Origin: Thereva unica
Taxonomy: Eukaryota; Arthropoda; Insecta; Diptera; Therevidae
Length of the DNA: 64,000 nt
NCBI GenBank assembly: GCA_949987705.1
Contig: OX465281.1
Coordinates: 79,182,543-79,246,542 of the forward strand
Direction of reading: 5' to 3'
Position numbers and translations under genes: made by a program. Each line of letters opens with the position of its first letter. The stretch's first letter is position 1. Positions 11,170 through 24,128 of this stretch are shown here, in pieces. The notes under the pieces are model-generated. The model was not told where the DNA came from. It searched no databases and was given only the letters and a program-made list of their open reading frames with translations.

Positions 11170-11812
11170 CAAAAACAAAAATTAGTTATTTTTTTGGCGG
11201 CAAAAAATTGTGAAAATCACCCCCTAATTACCACCCCAATTGAAAATCATTGTTACCACTTTACAATTTACTTTATTTATGCACTTGTAATATGCTCTAC
11301 AAGTTTGGCCGCTTTACAGTGCTTAGTTTTTGAAAAGAGCTTGAAGTGAAGAGATTTTTTGCTAGTTTGCAAAAAAATTGTCTTTCTTTAAAAATAACTC
11401 AAAAACTATGAAAGATACGCAAAAGTTGGTAAAGTGAAAAAAATTGTAGCGTCTTTTCTAAAACTTTTGGTTTTTTACTTTTTCTGTACGATAAAAATTG
11501 AGTAAGATATGGCTGTTTCAAGTTTGGTTTGTTCGCAAATAGTAACGTTTTCAAGCTGTTTGAGCTCCAACCTTTTAAAAAATAAGAGCTTCAAAAAACA
11601 TTTATTTACAATACATCACCTTATAGCTCTTAAAAAAACCTACAAAATGTTGTTTTATTGAACTTGATAGCTCAAAAACTAAGAGAGTTATGGTAAAAAT
11701 ACCAATTTTTATAGTTATCAAAACTCGTGTATTTTAGAAGATTTCTTCATCTTTTCATACACACGCATGCGCACACCCAAAAACGATTTTTTGCAGCTGC
11801 AAAAAGGGTTGT
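11170..11812. other. Intron stretch, unclassified repeat-like
   Basis: Probably the continuation of the unclassified element seen at 8644-9278, split by the MULE-like insertion. It contains phrases such as AACTCAAAAACTATGAAAGA and TAGCTCAAAAACTAAGAGAG that look internally repetitive. No gene supported. Identical at 16995-17637. Confidence 0.45.
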
Positions 11813-13940
11813 TGTTTAGGCTGAACCCTAAAAGTAAACAAAATTATTTAAAACAGCAAAATATTTAAAAAGATACCTGGTGCCTGGGACCCCACAAGCA
11901 CAATCCCGCCGAAAGAGTTATAATAAAAAAAACAGCTTCATCTTCAATATATATACATATATATAATAAATATATAATAAAAATAACTTCGACTGAACAT
12001 ATAATAACAATAAAATAAAAACAATCCACCGCCGAAACTTGACACGTCAAACTGTCAAGTTGTGCTAAAATTTGCTGACAATCAATTCTGGATGTCAGCG
12101 ATTTCGCCAATAAACCTGAGCGAAAGATCCGAGCAAAAAAGACAGGGACAACTCCAAGAAATTACCGGCTTCCAAATTTCCAAGGAAACTGGAAATTTTG
12201 AGAGAGCCAAAGGTCAAGGAGGACGAATTAAAATTTTTCACTTCTACAGAAACCGTTGGCAGGAAAAGACAAAGTTATTTTAATTCGGCAAATTTTTGAT
12301 TTTTATCAGCAAGTTTAGTTTTAAATCGGCAGTTTTTTAGTTTTAATTTTATATCATCAAGTGTATTCAGAAGTCGGCATTTTTAGTTTTTTTTAATCAT
12401 CAAGTGTAATTTTTAAGTCGGCAGTTGTTAATTTAAAGCTCAGGTATAATTACGAATCATTTTTTTATTGGTCCTAACATGTCCATTGGAGACATCAGGC
12501 CAATGCATTAATCAGTAATTTTGTTTCAGTTGTTATTTAATAAAAAGGAATTTATTTCACTAATCTATCAATAAAAAAGGGCAAACATGTTCATACGAAC
12601 ATCGCTTCAATTTTATTGATTTTATTTCAGGTGGTGTACTTAGTTTTAAGAAGTGAATTGTGAAACTAATTTTAAGAAGAGAATTTTGTAAATACTTGAA
12701 GAAGTGAATTAGTAATCTATTTTTAAGAAGTGAATTTTTAACGATTAAAATTTGAATTGTGAATTAGGGCTTTAGAAATACATTTTTGATTAAGGAAAAT
12801 AAATACGTGTGATCTTGTGAAGAAGAGTGTTATATCATTTTCATTTCCTTTTAATTGGCATACTCATAGCGTTCATAATTTAACCGATACAATATAAATT
12901 GCTGTAAGTATAGACCGCTACACCACGGACCGCTCAAACATTGGTGGTTCCATCCAGGAGCAGCAATCTATTGTGTTGGTTAATATATAAGAACGTTTAA
13001 AAAACATGAGTACGCTAAAGAAAGCAATGAAAAGAGAGCAAACATTAAGAGCTCGAATAGAAAAATTTATTGAAAACTAAAAAAAACGGCATTAGCGAAG
13101 CGCACTAAATCCTTTTATGAAGTCAAATTGGATGAGCTCAGAAATTTGTGGGCAGACTACAAGGATACGGACCAGAATTTAACTGACTCCTTCATTCTTG
13201 AGGAATTGGAATCTAAAACATTACCCGAAGATACCTATGTGTTATTAGAATCCAAATATTCGGAATACCTCAGTGAATTAATGGAAGGACTTCAAAGATT
13301 TACTCCAACAGAAGTGCAGCCACCATCTCCAGTCGGCAAGATACAATGCTACCAAAAATCGATCTACCAAAGTTTGACGGAAACTATGATAGATGGTACT
13401 CATTCCACGATCTGTTCGTCTCCTTAATACATAACAATTCACAATTAACACCAGTTCAAAAACTACACCACCTCAAGTCATGCCTAGTGGGGGATGCTGA
13501 AAAATTATTAAGACATATACCAACTACAAACGATAATTACGAGTCATCATGGGTTAAGGTGAAGCAACGTTACCAAAACAAAAGGATATTGGTAAATCAT
13601 CATTTAAAAACATTATTAACCCAACCGAAAATAAGTGCCGAGAATGCTACCAGTTTAAAGACATTCATATCGACTATTGGCGATTGCCTTCAACAAATAA
13701 GGAACTTGAACATCGATACTAATTCGTGGGATATATTGCTCATACACATCCTTATTCAGAAGCTGCCATTTATCACACTGAAATTGTGGGAAGAGGAACA
13801 AGGAGCCTCTCAAGATCTTCCTACATACCAAGAATTTTACGACTTTTTATGCAAACGACACAAGATTTTGGAATCGATATCCGATATGGTACAACCAACT
13901 TCATATCACAATCAAGCCGCACGAGAACTACTACAAGGGT
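11813..13940 (+). mobile_element. BEL/Pao element 1, truncated 5' part in duplication unit 1
   Basis: Contains the 5' LTR (11813 to about 12940), leader and start of gag, then stops at the duplication junction 13940. The gag frame reads from element sequence straight into foldback sequence and terminates at 13996, giving a chimeric 216-codon frame from 13346. It is a by-product of the tandem duplication. Confidence 0.88.
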
Positions 13941-14158
13941 ACGAAGAATCTAATATCACAATATCAAGTGATTTGACGGAGACTGTTTTTCCATAGAAAG
14001 TTTGCGGGGTCCTTTACATGTCAAACTGTACTCATCGTACAAATATAAGATATAAGCTCATCTGCAGTTTTCATAACAGCACCAAATTAAAAGAATGAAT
14101 AAAGCTTGCATATGCCAGTAGTTACAAAATGTTCCAAGTGGTACTTGTTACAAAACAG

Positions 14159-14413
14159 AATATTTGCCTATGAATAATAATACAAAAAATTATATATTTT
14201 CGTCAAGTGAACTATATAATCAAATAGATATTACTCCAACCGTGGCCGTTTTGACAGGGGTTCCAATTCCAGCGACGAGTGTAGGAGTTTTAATTACTGA
14301 GCTAATAGAACATTTACCCCACAATGAGCAACTATTTGCATTGTATTACAATAATAAACACTTATTAGGAAGAGTCGAAGAAAAAGTCGACAAAAATAAA
14401 TTTGAAAGCTTAG
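14159..14413 (+). CDS. PIGG: PIGG internal exon A, duplicate copy
   Basis: It has the same protein sequence as the exon at 8334-8588, with one synonymous TCA/TCG difference, the same acceptor and the same GTAAGT donor at 14414. Because the exon is symmetric (phase 1-1, 255 bp), a transcript using both copies would stay in frame and repeat 85 residues. Using either copy alone gives the normal protein. Nothing in the sequence shows which is used. Confidence 0.8.
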
Positions 14414-15103
14414 GTAAGTAAGAAACCAAAACATTCTCTAAAATTGTATACTTTGATTATATGTTTTATAGTCCAGTCAATGCACAATTCCGCTGGAAAC
14501 TCTACCAAACAGCACCGATTTGCACCAAAATTTGGCTGTAGGTTCTACTTACCCTCTTCTTCAAAGTTGTCAATATGCCGGGGGTTGCTTTTACCCTGGG
14601 GGTGGGCGCCACCCCTTCTCGGGGGTCAATTTTTTTTTATTAAAAATAAGTATGGGAATGGATAGATTGACAAATTCTAAGCAACTTTTGTTATATAAAA
14701 TTTTTACTGAAAGTCAATACGTTTCGACTTATTCGAGAGTATAAGGTCAATTTTTTAACAAAAAAAAACCCCGTTTCCAGACGTTTTTTCATGAATAACT
14801 CTGAAAATAAGTATTTTATGAAAGAATCAGTCGGAGTAGAAATGTTGCTTATAAAAAACAAAAACAAAAAATACTGGGTTTAAAATATCACTAGACCCAA
14901 TACTAACGGAGTAATAGCTTGTTAAAGGATGGTTCTTCTTCGTCAAACGCCAAAATCGTAAGTTTCAACGTGAAATATTCTAAAAACAAAGCATTTTTTC
15001 GGAGAAAACTGATGTAAATTTTTTGAAGTGCTTAAAAATATCTTTATTTTGTTTTTTATAGAAGTTCCTAGAATCGAAATTAAGTTAGTTATGACAAAAA
15101 CAA

Positions 15104-16994
15104 ACGTACGTGAAGTTAGCGAATCAATTTCGGAAAATCGAAAAAAGTAATTGCTCATTATTTGCCGCTAATTATCCGCTAATTAGTTACGGAAGAAAAA
15201 AATTTGCCGCTCGCTTCCTTTTCTGGATTTTGGGTGTTTCGCTAAGTTCACGCGAAGTTAGCGAATCAACTTAGCTAAAAATCATACTACACTAAAAATA
15301 AGTACCTCGAAATTTGCCGCTCCGCTAATTAGTTACGTAAGACTCAAATTTGCCGCTCTTTATTTATTGATTGTTTCAAATTGTCGAGCACTTTGCTAAG
15401 TTCACGGGAGCCAAGTTCAAGCGGCTGATTTAAATGATGAAATCAAATTTTCCCCAAATAAGTTATTGGCAACTTTTTGGAAATCGTCTAAGGATATATT
15501 GCTAACAATTATTGAAAATTGTCCAGAAAAGTCTGAATCGACTTGAAAAATAGGAAATTGTCTAGAAATGTCTATAATCGCCTAAAACTGTTGAAAACCA
15601 TCAAAAAGTCTGTAAGATGAATGGAAACTTGTTTGCAGTCGTCCAGAAATTATTAGTCATTCGAAATCATACGATTCTGAGAACTCTGTTACGTTGTTGC
15701 CAATTTTCCTTTTTTCTAATAATCTTTGCTTGCGCCTCAATTTTTTATGACCCGAAAGCAACAACAACATAACACGGTTCTTTCCATATAATTCAATTTT
15801 ATGGCCTTGAGAGCTCGATACAATTATGGGATGTGTCTGTACATATTAGATTTTTTTAATATTTTTGAGCAGTTAACACTGTTGCCGTCGCGAAAGAATT
15901 CCGCAGTTTCAGTGCTTCGGGCGTGAAACAAAAAAGTGACGCGTGAAAATTTATTAAGGGTTTTTCGCAATTTTCGTGTTTCTCCAACATGCTGCGGGGT
16001 CGTAAACCCACAATTGACTCGAACTTAATAGTCGACACAATATTACGTTATAAAATTGAAATCTGTGACGCGAGTGCAACAATTGCGACAAAATCGAATA
16101 GAGTATGGGTGAAAATTGCAGAACTGGCCGAAAAAGTAAAGCCATGTACGCTATACTCGTACGTGGCAAATAATCGATTCAATTTGAGGAATTTACTCCT
16201 CGTCGATGCCGGTTTCCTCAACAACAGTGAACCCCCCATTGAATCTGACGGATTGCTCGAAAAATCGTCCTCTTCATCAACATCGTCGTCCGAAGAATCA
16301 AATTTTTTGTTCACGCTCACGCTGACGAAATCCGAATTCAATAATTTGATTGTCGTCACATCGAGAAGGTATAAGGACAAAAAAGGAAATCAAAAAACAA
16401 GGACGATTAACATTCTGCAACCGGAGAATGGACCGAATACATTTCCAAAAAGATATACGATGATTGCCGCTTGCAGCACGGATATCATTTTGAGAAAAAC
16501 TATATCAACCAGGACAGACAATCTGGAGTGAACGCGGAATCGCGTGAACTTAGCGAAACATCCAAAATCCAGAAAAGGAAGCGAGCGGCAAATTTTTTTC
16601 CTCCGTAACTAATTAGCGGATAATTAGCGGCAAATTTCGAGGTACTTAGTTTTAGTGTAGTATGATTTTTAGCTAAGTTGATTCGCTAACTTCGCGTGAA
16701 CTTAGCGAAACACCCAAAATCCAGAAAAGGAAGCGAGCGGCAAATTTTTTCCTCCGTAACTAATTAGCGGATAATTAGCGGCAAATTTCGAGGTACTTAG
16801 TTTTAGTGTAGTATGATTTTTAGCTAAGTTGATTCGCTAACTTCGCGTGAACTTAGCGAAACACCCAAAATCCAGAAAAGGAAGCGAGCGGCAAATTTTT
16901 TTCTTCCGTAACTAATTAGCGGATAATTAGCGGCAAATAATGAGCAATTACTTTTTTTGATTTCCCGAAATTGATTCGCTAACTTCACGCACGT
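15104..16994 (+). mobile_element. MULE-like element, copy 2 (within duplication)
   Basis: Second copy of 9279-11169, present because the whole 5825-bp segment was duplicated rather than by transposition; its flanks are duplicated with it. Confidence 0.75.
15989..16531 (+). CDS. Unrecognised 180-residue protein of the MULE-like element, copy 2
   Basis: Identical in protein sequence to 10164-10706. Its identity is explained by the segmental duplication and is not separate evidence for selection. Confidence 0.58.
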   Translation: MLRGRKPTIDSNLIVDTILRYKIEICDASATIATKSNRVWVKIAELAEKVKPCTLYSYVANNRFNLRNLLLVDAGFLNNSEPPIESDGLLEKSSSSSTSSSEESNFLFTLTLTKSEFNNLIVVTSRRYKDKKGNQKTRTINILQPENGPNTFPKRYTMIAACSTDIILRKTISTRTDNLE

Positions 16995-17637
16995 CAAAAA
17001 CAAAAATTAGTTATTTTTTTGGCGGCAAAAAATTGTGAAAATCACCCCCTAATTACCACCCCAATTGAAAATCATTGTTACCACTTTACAATTTACTTTA
17101 TTTATGCACTTGTAATATGCTCTACAAGTTTGGCCGCTTTACAGTGCTTAGTTTTTGAAAAGAGCTTGAAGTGAAGAGATTTTTTGCTAGTTTGCAAAAA
17201 AATTGTCTTTCTTTAAAAATAACTCAAAAACTATGAAAGATACGCAAAAGTTGGTAAAGTGAAAAAAATTGTAGCGTCTTTTCTAAAACTTTTGGTTTTT
17301 TACTTTTTCTGTACGATAAAAATTGAGTAAGATATGGCTGTTTCAAGTTTGGTTTGTTCGCAAATAGTAACGTTTTCAAGCTGTTTGAGCTCCAACCTTT
17401 TAAAAAATAAGAGCTTCAAAAAACATTTATTTACAATACATCACCTTATAGCTCTTAAAAAAACCTACAAAATGTTGTTTTATTGAACTTGATAGCTCAA
17501 AAACTAAGAGAGTTATGGTAAAAATACCAATTTTTATAGTTATCAAAACTCGTGTATTTTAGAAGATTTCTTCATCTTTTCATACACACGCATGCGCACA
17601 CCCAAAAACGATTTTTTGCAGCTGCAAAAAGGGTTGT

Positions 17638-18765
17638 TGTTTAGGCTGAACCCTAAAAGTAAACAAAATTATTTAAAACAGCAAAATATTTAAAAAGATA
17701 CCTGGTGCCTGGGACCCCACAAGCACAATCCCGCCGAAAGAGTTATAATAAAAAAAACAGCTTCATCTTCAATATATATACATATATATAATAAATATAT
17801 AATAAAAATAACTTCGACTGAACATATAATAACAATAAAATAAAAACAATCCACCGCCGAAACTTGACACGTCAAACTGTCAAGTTGTGCTAAAATTTGC
17901 TGACAATCAATTCTGGATGTCAGCGATTTCGCCAATAAACCTGAGCGAAAGATCCGAGCAAAAAAGACAGGGACAACTCCAAGAAATTACCGGCTTCCAA
18001 ATTTCCAAGGAAACTGGAAATTTTGAGAGAGCCAAAGGTCAAGGAGGACGAATTAAAATTTTTCACTTCTACAGAAACCGTTGGCAGGAAAAGACAAAGT
18101 TATTTTAATTCGGCAAATTTTTGATTTTTATCAGCAAGTTTAGTTTTAAATCGGCAGTTTTTTAGTTTTAATTTTATATCATCAAGTGTATTCAGAAGTC
18201 GGCATTTTTAGTTTTTTTTAATCATCAAGTGTAATTTTTAAGTCGGCAGTTGTTAATTTAAAGCTCAGGTATAATTACGAATCATTTTTTTATTGGTCCT
18301 AACATGTCCATTGGAGACATCAGGCCAATGCATTAATCAGTAATTTTGTTTCAGTTGTTATTTAATAAAAAGGAATTTATTTCACTAATCTATCAATAAA
18401 AAAGGGCAAACATGTTCATACGAACATCGCTTCAATTTTATTGATTTTATTTCAGGTGGTGTACTTAGTTTTAAGAAGTGAATTGTGAAACTAATTTTAA
18501 GAAGAGAATTTTGTAAATACTTGAAGAAGTGAATTAGTAATCTATTTTTAAGAAGTGAATTTTTAACGATTAAAATTTGAATTGTGAATTAGGGCTTTAG
18601 AAATACATTTTTGATTAAGGAAAATAAATACGTGTGATCTTGTGAAGAAGAGTGTTATATCATTTTCATTTCCTTTTAATTGGCATACTCATAGCGTTCA
18701 TAATTTAACCGATACAATATAAATTGCTGTAAGTATAGACCGCTACACCACGGACCGCTCAAACA
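17638..18765 (+). repeat. 5' LTR of BEL/Pao element 1
   Basis: Starts TGTTTAGGCTGAACCC. The right end is placed at CAAACA (18765), just before TTGGTGGTTCCATCCAGGAG, which has the TGG start of a tRNA primer site. A 73-codon frame (17887-18108) is present in every LTR copy but shows no known motif. The other 5' LTR copy is at 11813-12940. Confidence 0.8.
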
Positions 18766-18829
18766 TTGGTGGTTCCATCCAGGAGCAGCAATCTATTGTG
18801 TTGGTTAATATATAAGAACGTTTAAAAAA

Positions 18830-20168
18830 CATGAGTACGCTAAAGAAAGCAATGAAAAGAGAGCAAACATTAAGAGCTCGAATAGAAAAATTTATTGAAA
18901 ACTAAAAAAAACGGCATTAGCGAAGCGCACTAAATCCTTTTATGAAGTCAAATTGGATGAGCTCAGAAATTTGTGGGCAGACTACAAGGATACGGACCAG
19001 AATTTAACTGACTCCTTCATTCTTGAGGAATTGGAATCTAAAACATTACCCGAAGATACCTATGTGTTATTAGAATCCAAATATTCGGAATACCTCAGTG
19101 AATTAATGGAAGGACTTCAAAGATTTACTCCAACAGAAGTGCAGCCACCATCTCCAGTCGGCAAGATACAATGCTACCAAAAATCGATCTACCAAAGTTT
19201 GACGGAAACTATGATAGATGGTACTCATTCCACGATCTGTTCGTCTCCTTAATACATAACAATTCACAATTAACACCAGTTCAAAAACTACACCACCTCA
19301 AGTCATGCCTAGTGGGGGATGCTGAAAAATTATTAAGACATATACCAACTACAAACGATAATTACGAGTCATCATGGGTTAAGGTGAAGCAACGTTACCA
19401 AAACAAAAGGATATTGGTAAATCATCATTTAAAAACATTATTAACCCAACCGAAAATAAGTGCCGAGAATGCTACCAGTTTAAAGACATTCATATCGACT
19501 ATTGGCGATTGCCTTCAACAAATAAGGAACTTGAACATCGATACTAATTCGTGGGATATATTGCTCATACACATCCTTATTCAGAAGCTGCCATTTATCA
19601 CACTGAAATTGTGGGAAGAGGAACAAGGAGCCTCTCAAGATCTTCCTACATACCAAGAATTTTACGACTTTTTATGCAAACGACACAAGATTTTGGAATC
19701 GATATCCGATATGGTACAACCAACTTCATATCACAATCAAGCCGCACGAGAACTACTACAAGGGTTTATCACGCAGTTCATGGTGATCAATGTCCAGCGT
19801 CCCATGAACCACATTGGTTACAACAATGCTCCAACTACATCAGTATGGCTCCAAGTGCCAGAAGGAAACTAGTTACTACAGCCGGTCACTGCTACAATTG
19901 CCTGTCAAAGAGTCACGCAATAAAGGAATGTAAAAGCAAATTTCGATGCCAATGGTGCAAGGAAAAACACCATTCCACCTTACACGAAGATAAACAAACT
20001 GGGTCTTCTAAGTCAACTACAACACAACAACGATCGAAGCCCTTTACTACAAACATTTCAACTAAGGAAGCCTGTCGTTCAAGTCAATCAACAAGCGATA
20101 CATCTACATTAATACAGCAACAAAACAATCAACAACTCAACAGTGATACCGACTCGAACAATATATAA
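18830..20168 (+). pseudogene. Broken gag of BEL/Pao element 1
   Basis: An ATG at 18830 gives 24 codons before a stop in an A-run. The frame resumes around 18953-19164, shifts near 19165 and continues from 19171 with LPKFDGNYDRWYSF, the Pao-type gag (DUF1759) start. It shifts again near 19765 into the frame ending at 20168, which carries two zinc knuckles, CYNCLSKSHAIKEC and a second beginning CQWC. Capsid-like and nucleocapsid regions are therefore present but not in one frame. Confidence 0.82.
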
Positions 20169-20245
20169 ACATTTCTGGCGAGAAGGGGAGCACACGCATT
20201 ACTATCAACGGCTTTAGTATATGCAAAGAGGAGCAACGGGGAACA

Positions 20246-21248
20246 TCATACCATAAGATGCTTAATAGATAATGGATCTGAGTCATCTTTTATTACGCAA
20301 AATGCATGCAGGAAGTTAGGATTGACTTGCAGCCCCACCACATTGAACATAACAGGAATGAATACATGTCCACTAGGGACGTCTACAAAACAAACAATGC
20401 TTACTTTAACATCACGCGTTTGCAGCAAGTTTCAATTTACAGAGACATGTTTTGTGGTCAACAAAATAACAGATACTTTGCCGACGACCATATTTCCATT
20501 TCATGATTATGAACATCTACAGGACCTCGAACTGGCAGATCCGGGATTCTGGAAACCGGGCAACATAGACGTCTTACTTGGTGTCGTTCCATACGCAAGA
20601 ATCTCACAAGATGGTTTACGACAAGGCTCAAGGAATAGCCTTATAGCAGTCAACACTGGCCTTGGATGGATAATCTTCGGGCCTACAAGCAAGAATCAAC
20701 CTACACAGTCCAATACATTTACCATACAAGTGACCAATGAAAATCTTAGCTGCCAGTTGAAGCGGTTCTGGGAAGAAGAGGAACTGCCTACCAAGCCACA
20801 GTTAACGCAAGAAGAACAGGAATGTGCCGATTTTTTCACAAATACACACAAGCGATTGGATAATGGAAAATACCAAGTGAAATTGCCATTCAAACAAAAC
20901 AAGGCGCCCAACTTAGGCGACTCCCGTACACTAGCCCTCAAAAGATTTCACTACCTAGAAAAACGACTTAGCAACAATTTAAATCTTAAGAAGGAATACG
21001 AAAATTGTCTGAACGAATACATACACTTAGGACATATGATTGAAACGAGCCCTCCAAAGGACAAGGAGCCAAATTATTACATTCCGCACCATGCGGTACT
21101 GAAGGATAGCAGCACCACCAAGCTTCGAGTGGTGTTTGACGCATCGGCAAGGACAACAAGTGGACGATCTTTAAATGAATTCTTACTATCTGGTCCAACT
21201 ATACAGCCCAATTTGTTCTGCACCTTACTGAAATGGAGAAAAACATAA
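20246..21248 (+). pseudogene. Protease and RT N-terminal part, BEL/Pao element 1
   Basis: A retropepsin-like segment shows LIDNGSESSFI (about 20263-20295; N in place of the usual S after the catalytic D) and later IDVLLGV. The frame then enters RT with the LRVVFDASA motif typical of BEL/Pao (about 21124-21150). It ends at a stop at 21246-21248 after a short A-run; the next frame continues the same protein. Confidence 0.85.
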
Positions 21249-21276
21249 GGTTGCGGTCCATGCAGATATAGAGAAG

Positions 21277-22473
21277 ATGTACCGAATGGTCCAAATAGCA
21301 CCTGAAGATCAAACTTACCAAAGAATCTTGTGGCGGCATCCTTCACGACACAACGTGCAAGACTACATGCTGACCACAGCTACCTTTGGGACAACAGCTG
21401 CTCCGTATTTGGCAATTCGCGCACTCAAGCAACTAGCAGCTGATGAGAGTAAAAACTATCCACTAGCATCGAAGGCAACTGAATCTGACTTTTATGTAGA
21501 CGATTTGTTGACTGGCGCAGATGATACAAATACAGCACTAACGTTGCAAGCTCAACTAATCGCAATGCTAAAGTCAGGTGGGTTTAATCTTAGAAAATGG
21601 AGCAGCAATGAACGGGTGATTTTGGAACATTTGCCAACCGAGTTTAGAAAACACAAGGACATAGTGTCGTTTTTGGAATCCGATTCAATAAAAACCTTGG
21701 GAGTGCGGTGGCAACCGTACACGGATCAGTTCTCATTTAAATTTAAACTGCTCAAGGACTACAGCAACGTAACAAAAAGAACAATACTTTCCGACGTGGC
21801 TTCTTTATACGACCCATTAGGACTACTACAACCAGTGATTATCATAGCCAAAATGCTAATCCAAGATTTGTGGCTAACAGGATGTTCGTGGGATCAGCCA
21901 GTTCAGGAATATGTAAAAATACAGTGGATAAACTACAAGAAGGATCTAGAGAACTTAAACAAGTTTACAATTCCTAGGTGGATTTACTATTCACCACGAT
22001 ATGATATACAAATACACGGGTTTTGTGATGCGTCCATACGAGCAACTGCTGCAGTTATATATTTGCGTGCCACAGGCGACAAAGGCAACACAACGTCGAC
22101 CTTAATAACTTCGCGAACAAGGGTTGCACCCGTTAAACCTATTACCATACCGCGTCTTGAACTAAATGGTGAACTAGTCTTTGCTCGCTTGATGAAGGAG
22201 ACCGTCTCAAGTATGCATCTTCAAGGAATTCCAGTGGTAGCGTGGACCGATTCAACTATAGTTTTGCAATGGGTAAGACAACATGCTGCCCGATGGAAGA
22301 CGTATGTGGCGAACCGAGTTGTAGAAATTCAGGAGCTTCTCAAATATGATCGATGGAGGCACGTCCCTACGCAAACCAACCCCGCTGATCTCGCAAGTAG
22401 AGGAACCACTGCCAGCTCTTTAATCGATAATAAGCTTTGGCTGTATGGCCCGCCCTGGCTTATTAAACCATGA
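21277..22473 (+). pseudogene. RT palm and RNase H part, BEL/Pao element 1
   Basis: Continues RT after a one-frame shift. The motif A aspartate lies just upstream at about 21263, FYVDDLLTG (YVDD) near 21490, then thumb sequence, and RNase H-like motifs GFCDAS (about 22021) and WTDSTIVLQW (about 22243). It ends in the NPADLASRG linker and WLYGPPWL. Further frame changes follow downstream. Confidence 0.88.
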
Positions 22474-24033
22474 CTGGCCACGGAATGTCACCATAAAGGA
22501 AGAAACAACACTAGAAGCCAAGGACAACACAACAACTCTATTCTCGACAATAGACGACGATCTACTATGTCGATTCTCATCCTACACACGACTTATACGG
22601 ATAGTAGCAACAATACTTCGATTCATTAACAACGCTAAGGATTCCAAACACAAACGAATTCAACCATTAACCATAGAAGAGCTAAACCAGGCTGATTTTA
22701 AGGCGTGTTCAACAAGGCACCTTTGCTAAAGAATTCCACAGTTTACAAGCAAACAACGCACTATCACCAAGTAGCAAATTAATTATGTTAGCACCATTTA
22801 TTGACAAGGTTTGTCTAATAAGAGTCGGTGGGCGATTAAACAATGCCATGATCCCGTATTCGCAAAAACACCCTATTATCTTGCCACGAGACCATCATAT
22901 AACAAGGTTAATAATTAACAAGACACATCTGGAGACATTGCATGGAAGCGTGTCTCTGGTTTTGGCTACTACAAGAAACAAATATTGGATTTTAGATGGC
23001 AGAAGATCTATTTCAACGCAATTACACAAGTGTGTGACTTGCGCTAGATATCGGCAAAACACAAGCCAACAATTAATGGGAAACTTACCCCGATGTAGAA
23101 CAACTATTGCCAAACCTTTTACCAAGACAGGAGTGGATTATGCTGGTCCCTTCAATATCAAAACCGTAAGGCATCGGAACGCAAAGATACAAAAAGGGTA
23201 TATCTGCATTTTCGTGTGTATGACGACCAAGGCAATTCACATAGAATTAGCGTCAGATTTAACCTCCGAAACCTTTGTGGCTGCTTTCAAGCGCTTCATC
23301 GCTCGACGAGGAAGGTGCACCCGATATCTACTCGAATTGTGGTACAAATTTTGTAGGCGGTAGGAAATTACTAGAAAAGGAATTATGTTAAGTAATCAAG
23401 GAATCCTGCCCTGAAATTGAACAATACTTAACAACATTATCAATAAACTGGCATTTCAATCCACCTGCCGCCCCACATTTTGGAGGCTTGTGGGAGGCAG
23501 GTGTGAAGTCCATAAAATATCACATCAAACGAACCTTAAAAAATTCCATTTACACATTCGATGAATTTACGACAGTCATCAACCAAATCGAAGCGTGTCT
23601 AAATTCACGTCCACTATGCTATGTGCCCAACAAACCAGACGATCCACTCATTCTGACGCCGGGTCATTTTCTAATAGGTCAATCATTATTAACACTACCA
23701 GAACCAGAAGCAGAACCCAACAACATCTCACTTAATCAACGATGGCAGCATCTAAAATGTAAGATGACACAGTTTTGGAAACAATGGTCAAAGGACTATT
23801 TAAACCAAATGCAACATAGACCGAAATGGCAACATCAAAGGAGAGATATGATGAAAGGGCAAGTAGTTTTCGTAAAGGGCGATAATACACCTCCATCAGT
23901 ATGGCCACTTGGCATAATAGAAGAAACATTTCCAGGAGAGGATGGATTAACTCGAGTGGCACAAGTTCGTACTCAATTTGGTAGACTCAAACGATCAATC
24001 ACCAAATTGTGTCCCCTACCGCTAGAAGCCTAG
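22445..24033 (+). pseudogene. Integrase part of BEL/Pao element 1
   Basis: Three frames in succession: 22445-22729, 22785-23363 and 23488-24033. They carry an H2C2 zinc-binding region ending CVTCARYR, the first catalytic aspartate in GVDYAGPF (about 23133), a frame break just before the second catalytic region near 23320, and the glutamate in QIEACLNSRPL (about 23590). The C-terminal domain with VWPLGIIEETFPGEDG follows. It is non-functional as it stands. Confidence 0.85.
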
Positions 24034-24128
24034 TGCAACGTCCTTCACTGTTTGTGTTTCGTGCGTTTAACGTGTTGTCCCTCAATGTCAGTTAGCAAAT
24101 TTTTACTATACTTCAATTACTGTTTCAG

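Larger units (their letters stand above)
8116..13940. repeat. Tandem duplication, unit 1 (5825 bp)
   Basis: This segment recurs immediately downstream at 13941-19765. It contains part of the foldback right arm, PIGG exon A, the MULE-like element, and the BEL/Pao 5' LTR with the start of gag. The junction shares AAGGGT at 8110-8115, 13935-13940 and 19760-19765. I noticed one substitution (exon A, A versus G near 8381/14206). Confidence 0.95.
13941..19765. repeat. Tandem duplication, unit 2 (5825 bp)
   Basis: Second copy of 8116-13940. At its right end the BEL/Pao gag reads on normally, so this unit is continuous with the original element. In unit 1 the gag is cut at 13940 and fused to foldback sequence. 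Confidence 0.95.

Noticed and set aside
11865..12110. Minus-strand 81-codon frame inside the BEL/Pao LTR
   Set aside because: Runs over AT-rich simple sequence and is not kept in the 3' LTR at 24669-25570.
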